A stretch of DNA of 64,000 nt from DVED01 sp963838375 (GCA_963838375.1 CAWIQY010000015.1:310001-374000), one strand, 5' to 3'. Counted from the stretch's first letter, positions 28,316 through 38,569 are shown. Notes: generated from the letters alone by a model not told the origin. Translations and numbers: made by a program.

Positions 28316-28637
28316 TTATTCAACGGGAACAGCACCCACTTCGACCGTTCTTTCTGTAGCACTTTCTGTGAGAGCTTTCCGTTGCGTTCGGGGTTGAGTC
28401 AACTCCCTGTCCTTTCTTTTTCTTGAAGCCTTCGATCGCCATTTGCGAAACTTCCGTCACCAGAAGCGTGAGCAGGAATACATCGTCTAATTGACCGATT
28501 CCCGGTATAAAATCTGGAGCGATATCGATCGGGCTGACAAAGTACAGTAGCGTCCCTAAGATTACCCACCAACGGTACTTGGGGTTGCGGATTGTGTTGC
28601 GATACCAAGTATAAATAGACTCGATCGAAAATTTCAT
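28316..28637 (-). pseudogene. DUF1232 (YkvA-like) membrane protein, C-terminus shifted in frame
   Basis: The first ~75 residues match DUF1232: MKFSIESIYTWYRNTIRNPK, then 'YRWWVILGTLLYFVSPIDIAPDFIPGIGQLDDVFLLTLL' with the DxxPDFIPxxGxxDD signature. After FKKKK the open frame becomes cysteine/arginine-rich and ends at 28320. In the +1 frame the tail reads ALTESATERTVEVGAVPVE with a stop at 28316, resembling the acidic 'TVxVxAVxV' end of related cyanobacterial proteins as I recall them. One extra base near 28410, in an A/G homopolymer, explains this. Either annotation keeps the conserved domain intact. Confidence 0.7.
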
Positions 28638-28942
28638 AAAACCTTACCGTTTCGATACTTCTTATTTTGTCAAACTTCTCGAGGTCTGTCTTGGGGGAAT
28701 AACCGCTCTCCTGTTGTCGGATACTTCGACTCAGGACTCGGCTCAATGCTGACAGAGAATTCTCTGGTTTCTCAACTGAACTCGATAAGAAGTCTATTCT
28801 TATTCTAGTTCACGCCTCTCATTCTTTCATCTCTCTGGGGATAGATCCCAACTCTTCAGACTTTATATACCTGTAGAGAGAGCAACTGTATTGTCGAACA
28901 CTATACATTTACGTTTAGACATCAATAAACCCCAAAAAACTC
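28638..28942. other. Intergenic region upstream of two divergent genes
   Basis: About 305 bases between the DUF1232 and hemerythrin genes. It contains A/T-rich promoter-like words (for example TATATACC near 28865) but no gene or strong structure. Confidence 0.35.
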
Positions 28943-29383
28943 ATGAAACTTAAAGACGCGCTGCATCAAGATCATCAGAAAGCCGAACAGCTATTCGAGC
29001 AAGTTCAGAAGGCAACGGATGCAGCAACAATTGAGAAGCTATTTACAGAGCTTTCTGGCGATCTAAACGCTCATGCGACTGCTGAAGAAGAAGTGGTCTA
29101 TCCCCTAGCTCGATCCTTCGTTTATGACGATATCGGAGAGCGTTACGAGGAGCAAGATAAGATGAAAGAAACTCTCAAAATGCTTGGGTCGATGGACTTT
29201 TCTTCTTCTGAGTTTAAAACAAAACTTAATAATTTGAAGGAAGAAATCCAAGAACACGTTAAGTACGAAGAAAGTGATATGATGGATTGCTTCGATCGGG
29301 ACATGACCGACCAAGAGCAAGCCGAGATTGTCGAACAGTTTGAAGCCGCTAAGAAGGAAATGAAAGAAAAAATTGCCGCATAA
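28943..29383 (+). CDS. Hemerythrin HHE domain protein
   Basis: A 146-residue four-helix protein with the hemerythrin-like HHE pattern: H-x-D-H in 'DALHQDHQKAEQLF', 'LNAHATAEEEVVYPL' and 'IQEHVKYEESDMMDCF'. These His and Glu residues would bind a di-iron centre used for oxygen, NO or redox sensing, or for iron handling. Highly charged C-terminus (AAKKEMKEKIAA). Monocistronic with its own terminator. Confidence 0.92.
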   Translation: MKLKDALHQDHQKAEQLFEQVQKATDAATIEKLFTELSGDLNAHATAEEEVVYPLARSFVYDDIGERYEEQDKMKETLKMLGSMDFSSSEFKTKLNNLKEEIQEHVKYEESDMMDCFDRDMTDQEQAEIVEQFEAAKKEMKEKIAA

Positions 29384-29439
29384 AGCCAACCTTAAATTCA
29401 AATTTGTGCTTTGACATTACAACACCTACAACTATTTTA

Positions 29440-29476
29440 AAGACAACTAGCTAGAACAGTCAGTTGTCTTTTTTTT
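29440..29476 (+). terminator. Terminator downstream of the hemerythrin gene
   Basis: Inverted repeat AAGACAACT / AGTTGTCTT followed by seven T on the plus strand, 60 bases after the stop and just before the converging lpxA stop. Confidence 0.85.
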
Positions 29477-29487
29477 ACGGCATCTTG

Positions 29488-30291
29488 TTATTGTCCGGCT
29501 GTTGGACCGCGCCGTTCGGGGGCGATCGAACTGCGTAGAAATCGGCACAAGTGTTGTAAATGTTCCTCCTGAGATAACCCTTCTAATTCGTTTAACGCCT
29601 GTTCTAAAGGTTGCCTCGATCGATACAGAATCCGAAATGCTTTTTTGAGCAAGGAAAACACTTCTCCGTCTGCGAGTTTGGCAACACCCGATCGTTTGAG
29701 ACCGACCAGATTGAGCGATCGAACCCGCGAGGGATTGCCTTCTATTAGCATATAAGGCGGCACATCGCGATCGATGCGACTCATTCCCCCCACCATCGCC
29801 AAACGACCGATATGGACGAATTGGTGAATCCCCAGCATTCCTCCCAAAACGGCCTCGGATTCGATATGAACGTGACCCGCCAGCGATACCGTATTAGCAA
29901 TGACAACGCGATCGGCAATTTGACAGTTGTGGGCGATGTGAACGTAAGCCATCAGCAAATTATCGTTGCCGATTTGGGTCACTTCTCCTTCCCCCGTTGC
30001 CCGGTTGATGGTGACATACTCGCGAATCCGATTGCGATCTCCAATTTTTACCAAGCTGTTCGCACCGCGATATTTAAGATCTTGCGGTTCCAAACCGATG
30101 GCTACCCCCGGAAAAATGTGGTTTCCCACCCCAATTTCCGTATCGCCATCGATAATCGCATGAGGACCGATCGTCGTTTCGCGATCGATCTTAACTCGAT
30201 CTCCAACGATCGCATATGCGCCCACATTAACCGTCGGGTGCAGTTGAGCACCGGGATGAATAATCGCTGTTGGGTGAATCGTCTCACTCAT
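29488..30291 (-). CDS. lpxA: UDP-N-acetylglucosamine O-acyltransferase LpxA
   Basis: A 267-residue left-handed beta-helix acyltransferase catalysing the first step of lipid A synthesis. Hexapeptide repeats run through the first 190 residues (IHPTAIIHPGAQLHPTVNVG...), with the catalytic His in 'YVHIAHNCQIADRVVIAN' and the signature 'GGMLGIHQFVHIG'. The C-terminal helical domain is present. Last gene of the bamA-Uma2-lpxC-fabZ-lpxA block; lpxB is not adjacent. Confidence 0.95.
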   Translation of the reverse strand: MSETIHPTAIIHPGAQLHPTVNVGAYAIVGDRVKIDRETTIGPHAIIDGDTEIGVGNHIFPGVAIGLEPQDLKYRGANSLVKIGDRNRIREYVTINRATGEGEVTQIGNDNLLMAYVHIAHNCQIADRVVIANTVSLAGHVHIESEAVLGGMLGIHQFVHIGRLAMVGGMSRIDRDVPPYMLIEGNPSRVRSLNLVGLKRSGVAKLADGEVFSLLKKAFRILYRSRQPLEQALNELEGLSQEEHLQHLCRFLRSSIAPERRGPTAGQ

Positions 30292-30374
30292 TAAATTGTT
30301 CGTGGCTAGTGGCTAGTGGCGCTTTGGCGCTTTGGCTAGTAGTTCATCAACGATCGACTACTAACCATTTAACG

Positions 30375-30416
30375 ATTAACTCTTAACTCTTAACTCTTAA
30401 CTCTTAACTCTTAACT
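30375..30416. repeat. Heptanucleotide tandem repeat (TTAACTC)n
   Basis: Five to six head-to-tail copies of a 7-base unit TTAACTC between fabZ and lpxA. It belongs to the same style of short tandemly repeated sequences seen at 38567 and 49473. Confidence 0.85.
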
Positions 30417-30418
30417 TT

Positions 30419-30923
30419 CTACTCATCCAACAGAGAAAAGAGCATTTCGCCTTCGGCAGCCCGTTCACCATCCACCTCGGCATAACCTTGCATTTTTCCA
30501 AATCGGCTTTTGACTTTGATCACTTCGGCAGTTAGGATCAGTCGATCGCCCGGAACGACGGGACGGCGAAACCGAACTTTATCAATTCCGGCAAAGATAA
30601 ACAATCCTTTAGGAAGATCGGGCATTTGGGTAAGAATAATACCACCGACTTGCGCCATGGCTTCGACCATCAGACACTCCCGGCATCAGGGGGCGTCCGG
30701 GAAAGTGTCCCTGAAAATGGGGTTCATTAAACGTGACATTTTTGATCCCCACTGCCTTTTTGCCGGGAACGTATTCAATAATTCGATCGACCAAGGCAAA
30801 GGGATAGCGATGAGGCAAAAGCTTATGAATTTCTTCCACCGTCAAAATTGTTTTCGTTTCCGGGGTTTGCGTTTCGGGATTGGCAGCATCTACAGCAGTC
30901 TGAGTGTCAGTCAAAGCGGACAT
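30419..30923 (-). pseudogene. fabZ: 3-hydroxyacyl-ACP dehydratase FabZ, split by one extra base
   Basis: Two frames together give a complete FabZ of about 167 residues. The first ends after 'HFQGHFPGRPLMPGV' with the catalytic His; the second begins 'MVEAMAQVGGIIL' with the catalytic Glu. Removing one base at about 30674 (GTGTCTG to GTGCTG) joins them as ...LMPGVLMVEAMAQ..., the exact family consensus. FabZ is essential for fatty acid elongation, so the break is most likely a sequencing error. A long acidic N-terminus precedes the hotdog fold. Confidence 0.93.
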
Positions 30924-30942
30924 AATTAATTAGATAGAAAAA

Positions 30943-31803
30943 TTAGATCGATCCTACTACCTGAACCTGAGAAAACTCACAGCCCTCTTCTCTCAAATGC
31001 TGTTGCAGCAGCTTGGCAAATCGGGTGTGCAAGTGGTGGCTGGCTTTATAGGCAATGAAATGGGCAATGGGGAAAAAACCGAGTAAACTCAGATCCCCTA
31101 CTAAGTCTAAAATTTTATGACGCACCGGTTCATTTGCAAATCGCAGGGGGGGATTTAACCAGCCATGACGATCGCAAACTAAGGCATTGTCTAAACTTCC
31201 CCCCTGAATCAAACCCGCTTGTCGCAGGTGTTCCACTTGCCAAGCCAAGCCAAATGTCCGGGCGCTGGCAATTTCGGAGACAAAACTTTGACGATCGCCC
31301 GACCAACTGTACCACTGATTGCCGATCGCCGGAACCTCAAAATCGATGCCGTAGCTGAATCGTCGTTGGGGGGATGGTACGGCGGCGACAAAGGCATCGC
31401 CCTCGTACAACCACAGCGGTGTTTGGAGTTCCAAGGTAGAAGATTCCGTTGCGGCAATTCCCGCAATTTCGATCGCTTCTACCCACTCCCGCGCCGAACC
31501 GTCTAACAGCGGCACTTCTGCGCCATCAATTTCGATTCGGGCATCGTCAATCCCCATGCCAGCCAACGCCGCCAGCAGGTGTTCGACGGTTTGTACGCTA
31601 GCGTCACCCACTGCCAATTCCGTAGACAACCGAGTTTGTCGAACTGCCTCGATTCGCGCCGGAATCACGGGAAAACCGGGTAAATCGACTCGAACAAAAT
31701 AGCGCCCTTCGCCAGATTTTGCCGGAATAACTCGTACATGAGTGAGTTTTCCACGATGCAGTCCGACGCCAGATTTTTCAAAGCCTTGAATTAACTGAGT
31801 CAT
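30943..31803 (-). CDS. lpxC: UDP-3-O-acyl-N-acetylglucosamine deacetylase LpxC
   Basis: A 286-residue zinc deacetylase, the committed step in lipid A synthesis. The family signatures are 'GVGLHRG', zinc His in 'VEHLLAALAGMGIDDARIEIDG', 'PLLDGSAREW', and the second zinc site 'EPVRHKILDLVGDLSLLG' with His and Asp. The catalytic His is in 'ASHHLHTRFAK'. Lies 19 bases upstream of fabZ. Complete. Confidence 0.95.
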   Translation of the reverse strand: MTQLIQGFEKSGVGLHRGKLTHVRVIPAKSGEGRYFVRVDLPGFPVIPARIEAVRQTRLSTELAVGDASVQTVEHLLAALAGMGIDDARIEIDGAEVPLLDGSAREWVEAIEIAGIAATESSTLELQTPLWLYEGDAFVAAVPSPQRRFSYGIDFEVPAIGNQWYSWSGDRQSFVSEIASARTFGLAWQVEHLRQAGLIQGGSLDNALVCDRHGWLNPPLRFANEPVRHKILDLVGDLSLLGFFPIAHFIAYKASHHLHTRFAKLLQQHLREEGCEFSQVQVVGSI

Positions 31804-31816
31804 AAGAATCTCGCAT

Positions 31817-32437
31817 CTAGCAACCTAGAAATCTTTGGGCGGCAAAAACTTCACTTGCTGTCAAATTCAGCTCCGGAAATGTCGGTGAGTGAATGGGAAC
31901 TTCGTCCCTAAACTGACTCACTTGATATTCTCCGTCTATCAAAGAATAAATCGAAAGAGTAGGCTGTTTGGGGTCGCCAATAAACCGTTTTCCTCCTAAG
32001 CCCAAATAATCGACGATCCAATATTCAGGAATTCCCATTTCTTCGTAATCTTGAGTGTTTGTCAGATAATCATCTCGCCAATTTGTGCTAACCACTTCAA
32101 TCACGATCGGAATTGAAGACCCTTGTTGAACCGTCGATCGTTTTTGCCAAAGCGGTTCTTCTCCTAAAGCAGAGCGATCGAGAACTAAGACATCGGGCAA
32201 GTATCCGGTTTCTTTGCTTGGGGGTTTCACCAAAGCTTGTTTGGGGATAAAATACGGTAATGTCAGACGTCTAAACTCCAAGGTTAATTCGATCGCCAGA
32301 AACCCTACAATTTCTTCATGGTCTCCAGTTGGCTGCATGGTGACAATGACTCCATTTCGTAATTCGTAGTTTCCATTGTCTGGCTTCCAATCCAGGAACT
32401 CTTCAAAGGTTACGGGTTTTGGCAAAACTCGAATCAT
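31817..32437 (-). CDS. Uma2 family putative endonuclease (DUF820)
   Basis: A 206-residue Uma2 protein: 'FEEFLDWKPDNGNYELRNGVIVTMQPTGDHEEI', 'YLPDVLVLDRSA', 'PIVIEVVSTNWRDDYLTNTQDYEEMGIPEYWIVDYLG'. The catalytic pattern of the family (PDVxV, xExVS, K/Y-dependent core) is visible. It sits between bamA and lpxC, interrupting an otherwise functionally coherent operon, only 14 bases before the lpxC start. Role unknown; likely an insertion by transfer. Confidence 0.9.
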   Translation of the reverse strand: MIRVLPKPVTFEEFLDWKPDNGNYELRNGVIVTMQPTGDHEEIVGFLAIELTLEFRRLTLPYFIPKQALVKPPSKETGYLPDVLVLDRSALGEEPLWQKRSTVQQGSSIPIVIEVVSTNWRDDYLTNTQDYEEMGIPEYWIVDYLGLGGKRFIGDPKQPTLSIYSLIDGEYQVSQFRDEVPIHSPTFPELNLTASEVFAAQRFLGC

Positions 32438-32610
32438 ATTGCCTCCTGAATTTAATTTAGTTAGCTAAAGCGGGAATGCTCTGCAAATATTCTTCTGCCA
32501 AATTTTCTCCCATGTGTTTTTTGAGGGTTAAGTTCGGCTGACACCATTGGTCATTCGCCATCGGTTATTGGCAAAACTCGAATGACAAATGACTAACGAC
32601 AAATAACAAA

Positions 32611-34991
32611 CTAGAATCGTTCCCCAATCCCAAAATGGAAACGGTTATCCCCTTCATTATTTAAACCATAATCGATGCGGATCGGACCGATCGGCGACTG
32701 GATGCGAACCCCCACACCGTAGCCAACCCCATCTCCCGGTTTGCCCCGCACACCACCCGGATCGCCCGGAACGTTCCCTTGAGTTCCGAAAGTGGTTGCT
32801 GCATCCAAAAACAGCGCCCCACCGATGACAGAAAACACCGGGAAGCGATATTCTACGGTTGCTTGGGCAAAACTGCGTCCGACACCCACATCGCCCTCTT
32901 CAAACCCGCGTACGGAGTTCGTCCCACCGATGGCAAAGGCTTCGTAGGGGGGTAGATCTCCCAAAATCGTTCCGGCTTCGATATTAAACGCTAGGGCTTG
33001 TGCTCCGTCAGCAAAATCGGTGAATTTAACCGGGATATAGTAACTGTATCCAGCCCGAACGCGGTTAAAAAAGATGCCGTCGATGGGAATACTCTGATCG
33101 GTACTAAAACGGAGATACGAACCGTCTGTGGCTTGTAGGGTATTGTTGCGTCGATCGCGCGACAGCCCGAATTGCAAGTTGAGGAGATTGTCCGAACCAT
33201 CGTCGTTGAACGACAATAAGTTTCCTTCTTCGTCTTCAGCTTCGATATCTCCATCGCCATCCCGAATGGAGACATTTTCAAATTCTAAACCCAAAGATGC
33301 CACCCAATCCGGGCGTTCCAATGCCGGACGATCGATCGAATCGCATCGTTCGGCTTCTGCCTCGGGATACGGACAAACAAACGACAGAGGACGGGAAAAG
33401 TTCACTCGTCCGCCCAATCGCTGTACCCGAGGACGATCCCCGTTATCCAACTCAATTTCCCGTCGATCTCCTTCCTCAGAACCATCGAACACCAGAGAAA
33501 TCGATCGACGGTTGAAGACATTGGCACTGAACGAGGTGCGATACGGATCTCCAGCCAGCCAAGGATCGGTAAAGCGAAGGTCGAAAAATAGTCCCCGCGT
33601 CCCAACCTGTGCTTCTCCTCCCAACCGCTGGTTTCGACCGCCAATGTTGAGAAATTCTGCCCCGACGGAACCGAACAACCCCGTTGCCGAACTAAAGCCA
33701 CCGCCAAAGTTGAACGATCCGAAACTCCCTTCAACCGCATTGAGAACCACAACCACTTTCCGAGGGTCAGTACCCGGTTCGATCGTGAATTCGGCATCCT
33801 CAAACAAGCCTAGTCGAACGATCCGCCCCAAGTCATCCAGCAACACAGTCCGGTTAAAAACATCTCCTTCCTGGAGGCGCATTTCTCGGGTAATGACATA
33901 TTCTTTGGTACGACCGTCGATCGGATTACCGTCGGCATCCTCTATGTCTCCATCCTCATTGCGGAAGCGGATATCAAAAGCTTCGATTTGCCCTTCTGCC
34001 ACGTCCAGGATCGCCGTCCCATTGGCGTCTACCGCAGGCACAGAATCCGGAGACGGATCGATGACTTGTGCCAAGACATAACCGTTATCTTGATACCACT
34101 GGTTGAGCCTTTCGATCCCTTCTTGAAAATCGCGGAAGTTCAGAATCCGTCCGTACTGGTTGCCGAAAAATTCGTCGATTTTCTCCGATGGGAGGACTTG
34201 ATTTCCCGTGACGCTGACCTGATTGAGTACGGGGTTAGGTGTCACCGCAAACACCACTCTCACCCCTAGTGGCGTGTCTTCTGCTACGGGTTCGACATTG
34301 GCAAAGTAGCCTGTTGCGTAGATGGCATTGGCATCTTCGATCAACCGATCTCGGGTGGTAGTGCGACCGGGTTGAGTGCCAATGGCTGCGTAGGCGATAT
34401 CTTCCAATTCGGCACTGGTTGCCCCTCGGATTTCGACTTCTGCCACTAAGACTTCCGGCCAGAGGTCGGTGACGATTGGGCAAGATCCTCAGAGACAATG
34501 GCTGAGGGAATGGCTAAAATATCCGGCTGTGGAGTCTTGTTTCCCTCAATTGGTCGATCGAGTTGTTCGTCGAGTTGAGGTTGTTCTGTCAGCCCAGATG
34601 TTTTCCCTACCGCTGTTGGTGCGGGATCGGCAACCACAAGAGCGGGATCGGCGACAGTGGGATCGGGCGGTTGAGTGACTTCGCTCTGTGTCTTGTCAGC
34701 GATCGTCGGTAGAGCAGTCTCTAAACTCTCAGTCTCTAAACTCTCAGTCTCTAAACTCTCAGCAAAGGACTGAGACGAATCTTCAGCCACCTGCAAATTT
34801 TGGGTTTGAACTTCCGATCGTACCGAAGACTGCTGTTTTTCGATCGGCGTTTTATTCTTTGTAACTGCCGTTTTAACGTTGTTGGGGTTGGGCTTGGGAG
34901 CCATTTTGACCGCCGCTTCTCCAGGCAGGACAAAGGTTGCCGAGGCGGCGATCGTCGCCACCCACAGGCAATATAATTCCAATTTATTCAC
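32611..34991 (-). pseudogene. bamA: Outer membrane assembly factor BamA/Omp85, split by one missing base
   Basis: A GTG start at 34991 opens a frame with a signal peptide (LWVATIAASATFVLPGEAA) and a long low-complexity region, ending in a frame break near 34489. A second frame carries the POTRA domains ('VLVAEVEIRGATSAELEDIAY', 'LNQVSVTGNQVLPSEKIDEFF', 'IEAFDIRFRNEDGDIED') and the 16-stranded barrel ending 'HFGIGERF', with 'IGGTNSVRGFEEGDVG' as the VRGF motif. Adding one A in CCCAATCG gives a seamless ...EDLAQIVTDLWPEVLVAEVEIRG... BamA is essential, so this is probably an error. Adjacent lipid A genes fit outer-membrane biogenesis. Confidence 0.92.
34716..34760. repeat. 15-base triplicated repeat in the BamA N-terminal linker
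   Basis: Three perfect copies of AGTCTCTAAACTCTC in tandem, coding the repeated residues SLETE in the low-complexity region before the POTRA domains. Confidence 0.9.
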
Positions 34992-35284
34992 GTTTGCGCT
35001 TTCCTCCACACACCATAGTTGTTGCGAACCGAAGCGAGCGACGAACTGAACGCCGCACTCGGACATCCATCGGGGCAACCCCGCAGCAGGTTTCCGATTT
35101 CCACGACTACGCTGCACTAGTCAAATTGTACGGGTTCCGAGTTTTTTAGGATAGAATTTGCCCAAAGGAATGATTCCATCCGTAAATCCTCGTATATCCG
35201 ATCGATCGGTACGAGGGCGCGTCACTACGCTATCACCCTTTGAGGAGTCTAGCTCAAAATTTCCAGAAACACGCCCTCGCGGTG

Positions 35285-36013
35285 TCAAATCACGGCGGAT
35301 AACACTCGTTCCAAGACTTGCTCGTAGGCAGATTCGACATTGCCCAAATCTTGGCGAAAGCGATCTTTATCCAAAATACGGCGGTTGGGATCGGCTTCTA
35401 GTTGGTTCCAGAGTCGGCAAGTATCGGGGCTGATTTCGTCAGCCAGAATGATATTGTCTTGGGCATCTAGACCAAACTCCAGCTTGAAGTCTACTAGGGT
35501 AATCTGACAGCTTGAGAAAAACTCGCTCAAAATGCGATCGATCTCCAATGCCATTTCTCGCAGCCTCCCGATTTGTTCTGGAGTTGCCAGTTCCAACAAA
35601 AATAGACGATCGATCGTCAGCAGCGGATCGCCCAATTCGTCATTTTTGTAGAAAAATTCCACCAAGGGTTCTTTGAGGACCGTTCCCAATGGCAGCCCCG
35701 TTTGCTTGCACAAACTTCCGGCGGCAATATTGCGAACGACGACTTCCAAGGGGAAAATTTTCAGCGATCGCACCCGCATTCGATCGGGCGCAATACAATC
35801 GATTAAATGAGTGGGAATCCCCCGCGATTCGAGCAGCTTAAACAAACGCTCGGAAAGAGTACAGTTAATCTCGCCCTTGCGCACTATCGAACCGCGTTTA
35901 GCCGCGTTGAACGCCGTGGCATCATCTTTAAAATAAGCGATGAGGACCTGCGGATCGTCTGTGGGATAAAGAATTTTAGCTTTCCCTTCGTAAAGCTTTG
36001 GAGAATCAGACAT
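35285..36013 (-). CDS. purC: SAICAR synthetase PurC
   Basis: A 242-residue phosphoribosylaminoimidazole-succinocarboxamide synthase of purine synthesis. It starts MSDSPKLYEGKAKILY, with the ATP-binding 'YEGKAK', 'EVVVRNIAAGSL', 'LVDFKLEFGLD' and 'LADEISPDTCRLW' motifs. Complete. It is followed on the minus strand by bamA after a roughly 290-base gap with a widely spaced CGAGGGCG / CGCCCTCG inverted repeat (35211-35280). Confidence 0.96.
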   Translation of the reverse strand: MSDSPKLYEGKAKILYPTDDPQVLIAYFKDDATAFNAAKRGSIVRKGEINCTLSERLFKLLESRGIPTHLIDCIAPDRMRVRSLKIFPLEVVVRNIAAGSLCKQTGLPLGTVLKEPLVEFFYKNDELGDPLLTIDRLFLLELATPEQIGRLREMALEIDRILSEFFSSCQITLVDFKLEFGLDAQDNIILADEISPDTCRLWNQLEADPNRRILDKDRFRQDLGNVESAYEQVLERVLSAVI

Positions 36014-36358
36014 GGGAAATTTTCCGGATAAACAATGCCATGGCGCGGCTGTTGCTTCGCCATTTATTCAGGTCATAACGTCCCACTTTTGGGTTGTCCA
36101 TCCAATACCGGATACACGAATTACCCATAAACAAGCCCTTCCGAATCGCCGCGTCAAAGGCTGCATATTGTTGAGACTTTCCGATTACTTTAGTTTCGTC
36201 TACCAGCAGGGTTTCGACCTCTCTATGTTTTTTCTATGTTAGGCAGTTTGACATAGGCATACCTAAAACGGCAATATCCACCGCTTGCATTTGCGATCGC
36301 GTTTTTCGGCAAGACAGACCACTAAGATAGAAAAAGTACATCGAAGATTGTTCCTGCC
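36014..36358. other. Intergenic region between divergent purC and the Wzc-like gene
   Basis: About 345 bases with no coding signal. It holds the promoters of both genes by position; no conserved boxes or strong hairpins stand out. Confidence 0.35.
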
Positions 36359-38569
36359 ATGGCTCCCTCCTTTGTCAAACGTTATGCGATCGCTTTCGGT
36401 AAATACAACCTAGCCGGGTTTGCCGTCATGGCGCTGTCGATCGGAGCCACCGCATTGCTGGGTTTGCGGGAACCCCCGTCACCGATTTACATTGCCAAAA
36501 CCTCACTGCGGCTGAATCAGCCGCCCGCCTCGATCTCGAGTACCGGGACAGAAATTCAAGCCCAAGGGATCCAAACGATTTCTAGAGAATTTCTGCTGCA
36601 CAAAGCCGTGCTGGAGTGGGCCGCCCAAGAGGTGTCGAAAACGCAAGGGGTAAAGCTCAATGCCCAAAACTTGGAAAGGAACATCAACTTAAAACTGCCG
36701 GAGAAGGATGGCCCCCCTCTCTACGAACTCTCGTACCCATCCGCCAAACCCGAGATCGCTAAGACGGCGATCGACTTGCTGGCGGAGTCGATGATTGGAG
36801 CGAGTCGATCTTTGAACAACAATCGTCTCGAGGCGATCTCCAAATCCTTAGATGAGCGTTTGCCCCAAATCGAGGAAGAACTCCAAAACGCCCAACAAGC
36901 CTTAGTCGATTTTGAAAAGGTTGAAGGCGCAGCGGTGACGATGGCGATCGATGGCAACCTCGTCGGGCAAATTGTCGGCTCTCAACAGCAACAACGACAG
37001 TTTCAACAAGATTTGGAAGCGGTAGACGCTCAAATTCGCAGTTTGCAGGATCGATTGGGATTAACCCCCGACGAAGCCTATGCCTCTTCCGCTCTCAGTG
37101 CCGATCCGATCGTCGCTGACTTACGGGTGAAGATCTACGGCATCGAGTCCCAACTTGCCGTCTTACAACAAAGCTATCGAGCCGAACACCCCCAGATGAT
37201 CGAGTTGGCACGTCAACTGCAAAATTACGATCGGCTGTTACAAGAACGTGCCACAGAGGTGATTGGCGGCGATGGATTCACTGCCCCCATCTATTCGAGC
37301 GATCGCGTCCGCCAAGATAGCAGCCTCGATCCCACCCGCCAAAACTTAGCCAACCAACTCGTCGCCCTACAAACCCAGCGATCCGCACTGCAACAACAAT
37401 TGCTCTCGAGTATCGAAAACGAGCAACAGCTCTCCCAAGCCTTTGCCAGCCTTCCCAACCAACAACTCGAACGAGAACGCCTTGCCAAGCAAGTTGCCTT
37501 GAAAACCGCCCTGTACGACCAAATTCAAGCCAAGCGCGTCGATGTAGAAGCGGCGAAAGCCGAAACTGTCAGTAGTTTGAGCCGGGCAGGGGCGGTGGAA
37601 GTTGAAGAAATCGTGACTCCACCCCAAAATATGCTGCTGCTGATGGGGATTGGGACAGGGGTTGGGGCGATCGCCGGTGCTGTGGCGATCTACTTGCTCA
37701 GTGTCTTAGAAGGTCGGTTCTACACCTGGGAAGAGATTCGCAGCGCCTTACAGGAACGAGACGTACCGCTGTTGGGACTGATTCCCAGTGTGGCGTCTTT
37801 CGATCCGACTCGTCAGAGGTTCCCCGCGATCGCCGAATCGGATTCCCCTTATCTCGATTTTTACGAGCGACTGCGCAGTACCCTACGACGCATGGGAGAA
37901 GATCCCCCGAAAATGGTACTACTGACCAGCGCGGGCGATCGAGAAGGCAAAACCCTCACGGCATACAATTTGGCGATCGCTTCAGCCCGTGCCGGAAAGC
38001 GGACTTTATTAATAGAAGCAGATTTGCGATCGTCTTCTCAAGCCGACGTCCTTAAAGTGGTTCCCGACCCCCGCAGTCCATTGGAGCCTCTACGGTATTA
38101 CGGTCAACTCAACGAGTGCATTCGCCTTGTCCCAGAAGTCGAAAATCTCTACCTCATTCCCAGTCCAGGTCCCGTTCGCCATGCTGCGGCTATCTTGGAA
38201 TCGAGCGAAATGCGACGGCTCTTAGAAGATGTCCGCGCTCGTTTCGATTTCATCGTCCTCGATACGCCCTCTCTGAGTCGCTGCAATGACGCGCTGGTGC
38301 TCGATCCCTACACCGATGGGACGATCTTGGTTGCCCGCCCCGGTCATACTCAATCTGGTTTGCTTGCCGAACATCTCGAACTCTTGTCGGATTCAGAAGA
38401 CATCGAGTTTCTCGGGGCAACGATCGACGATGCTGATATTCCTGTCAAGGTTTCTCTCTCTTACCTCGACTCTCAACCCCACTCCCTGATAGATGCCCCC
38501 TCGAACGATCGATTCGATCCCCCCCAACGGACTTCCCAACCGGAAGCCAAAGTGCCTACTCATTGGTAA
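36359..38569 (+). CDS. Wzz/Wzc-like polysaccharide copolymerase with C-terminal BY-kinase-like ATPase
   Basis: A 736-residue protein for export and chain-length control of exopolysaccharide. An N-terminal membrane helix (LAGFAVMALSIGATALLGL) is followed by a long periplasmic coiled-coil domain (about 150-410), a second helix (LLLMGIGTGVGAIAGAVAIYLL) and a cytoplasmic P-loop domain. Its motifs are altered: Walker A 'GDREGKT', Walker A' 'LLIEADLRS', Walker B 'FDFIVLDTPSL'. The tyrosine-rich C-terminal cluster of true BY-kinases is missing, so kinase activity is uncertain. Ends inside the heptamer repeat. Confidence 0.88.
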   Translation: MAPSFVKRYAIAFGKYNLAGFAVMALSIGATALLGLREPPSPIYIAKTSLRLNQPPASISSTGTEIQAQGIQTISREFLLHKAVLEWAAQEVSKTQGVKLNAQNLERNINLKLPEKDGPPLYELSYPSAKPEIAKTAIDLLAESMIGASRSLNNNRLEAISKSLDERLPQIEEELQNAQQALVDFEKVEGAAVTMAIDGNLVGQIVGSQQQQRQFQQDLEAVDAQIRSLQDRLGLTPDEAYASSALSADPIVADLRVKIYGIESQLAVLQQSYRAEHPQMIELARQLQNYDRLLQERATEVIGGDGFTAPIYSSDRVRQDSSLDPTRQNLANQLVALQTQRSALQQQLLSSIENEQQLSQAFASLPNQQLERERLAKQVALKTALYDQIQAKRVDVEAAKAETVSSLSRAGAVEVEEIVTPPQNMLLLMGIGTGVGAIAGAVAIYLLSVLEGRFYTWEEIRSALQERDVPLLGLIPSVASFDPTRQRFPAIAESDSPYLDFYERLRSTLRRMGEDPPKMVLLTSAGDREGKTLTAYNLAIASARAGKRTLLIEADLRSSSQADVLKVVPDPRSPLEPLRYYGQLNECIRLVPEVENLYLIPSPGPVRHAAAILESSEMRRLLEDVRARFDFIVLDTPSLSRCNDALVLDPYTDGTILVARPGHTQSGLLAEHLELLSDSEDIEFLGATIDDADIPVKVSLSYLDSQPHSLIDAPSNDRFDPPQRTSQPEAKVPTHW

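Noticed and set aside
33128..34081. 317-codon plus-strand frame antisense to bamA
   Set aside because: Ser/Arg/Pro-rich composition typical of antisense frames in GC-balanced genes; bamA on the other strand is unambiguous.
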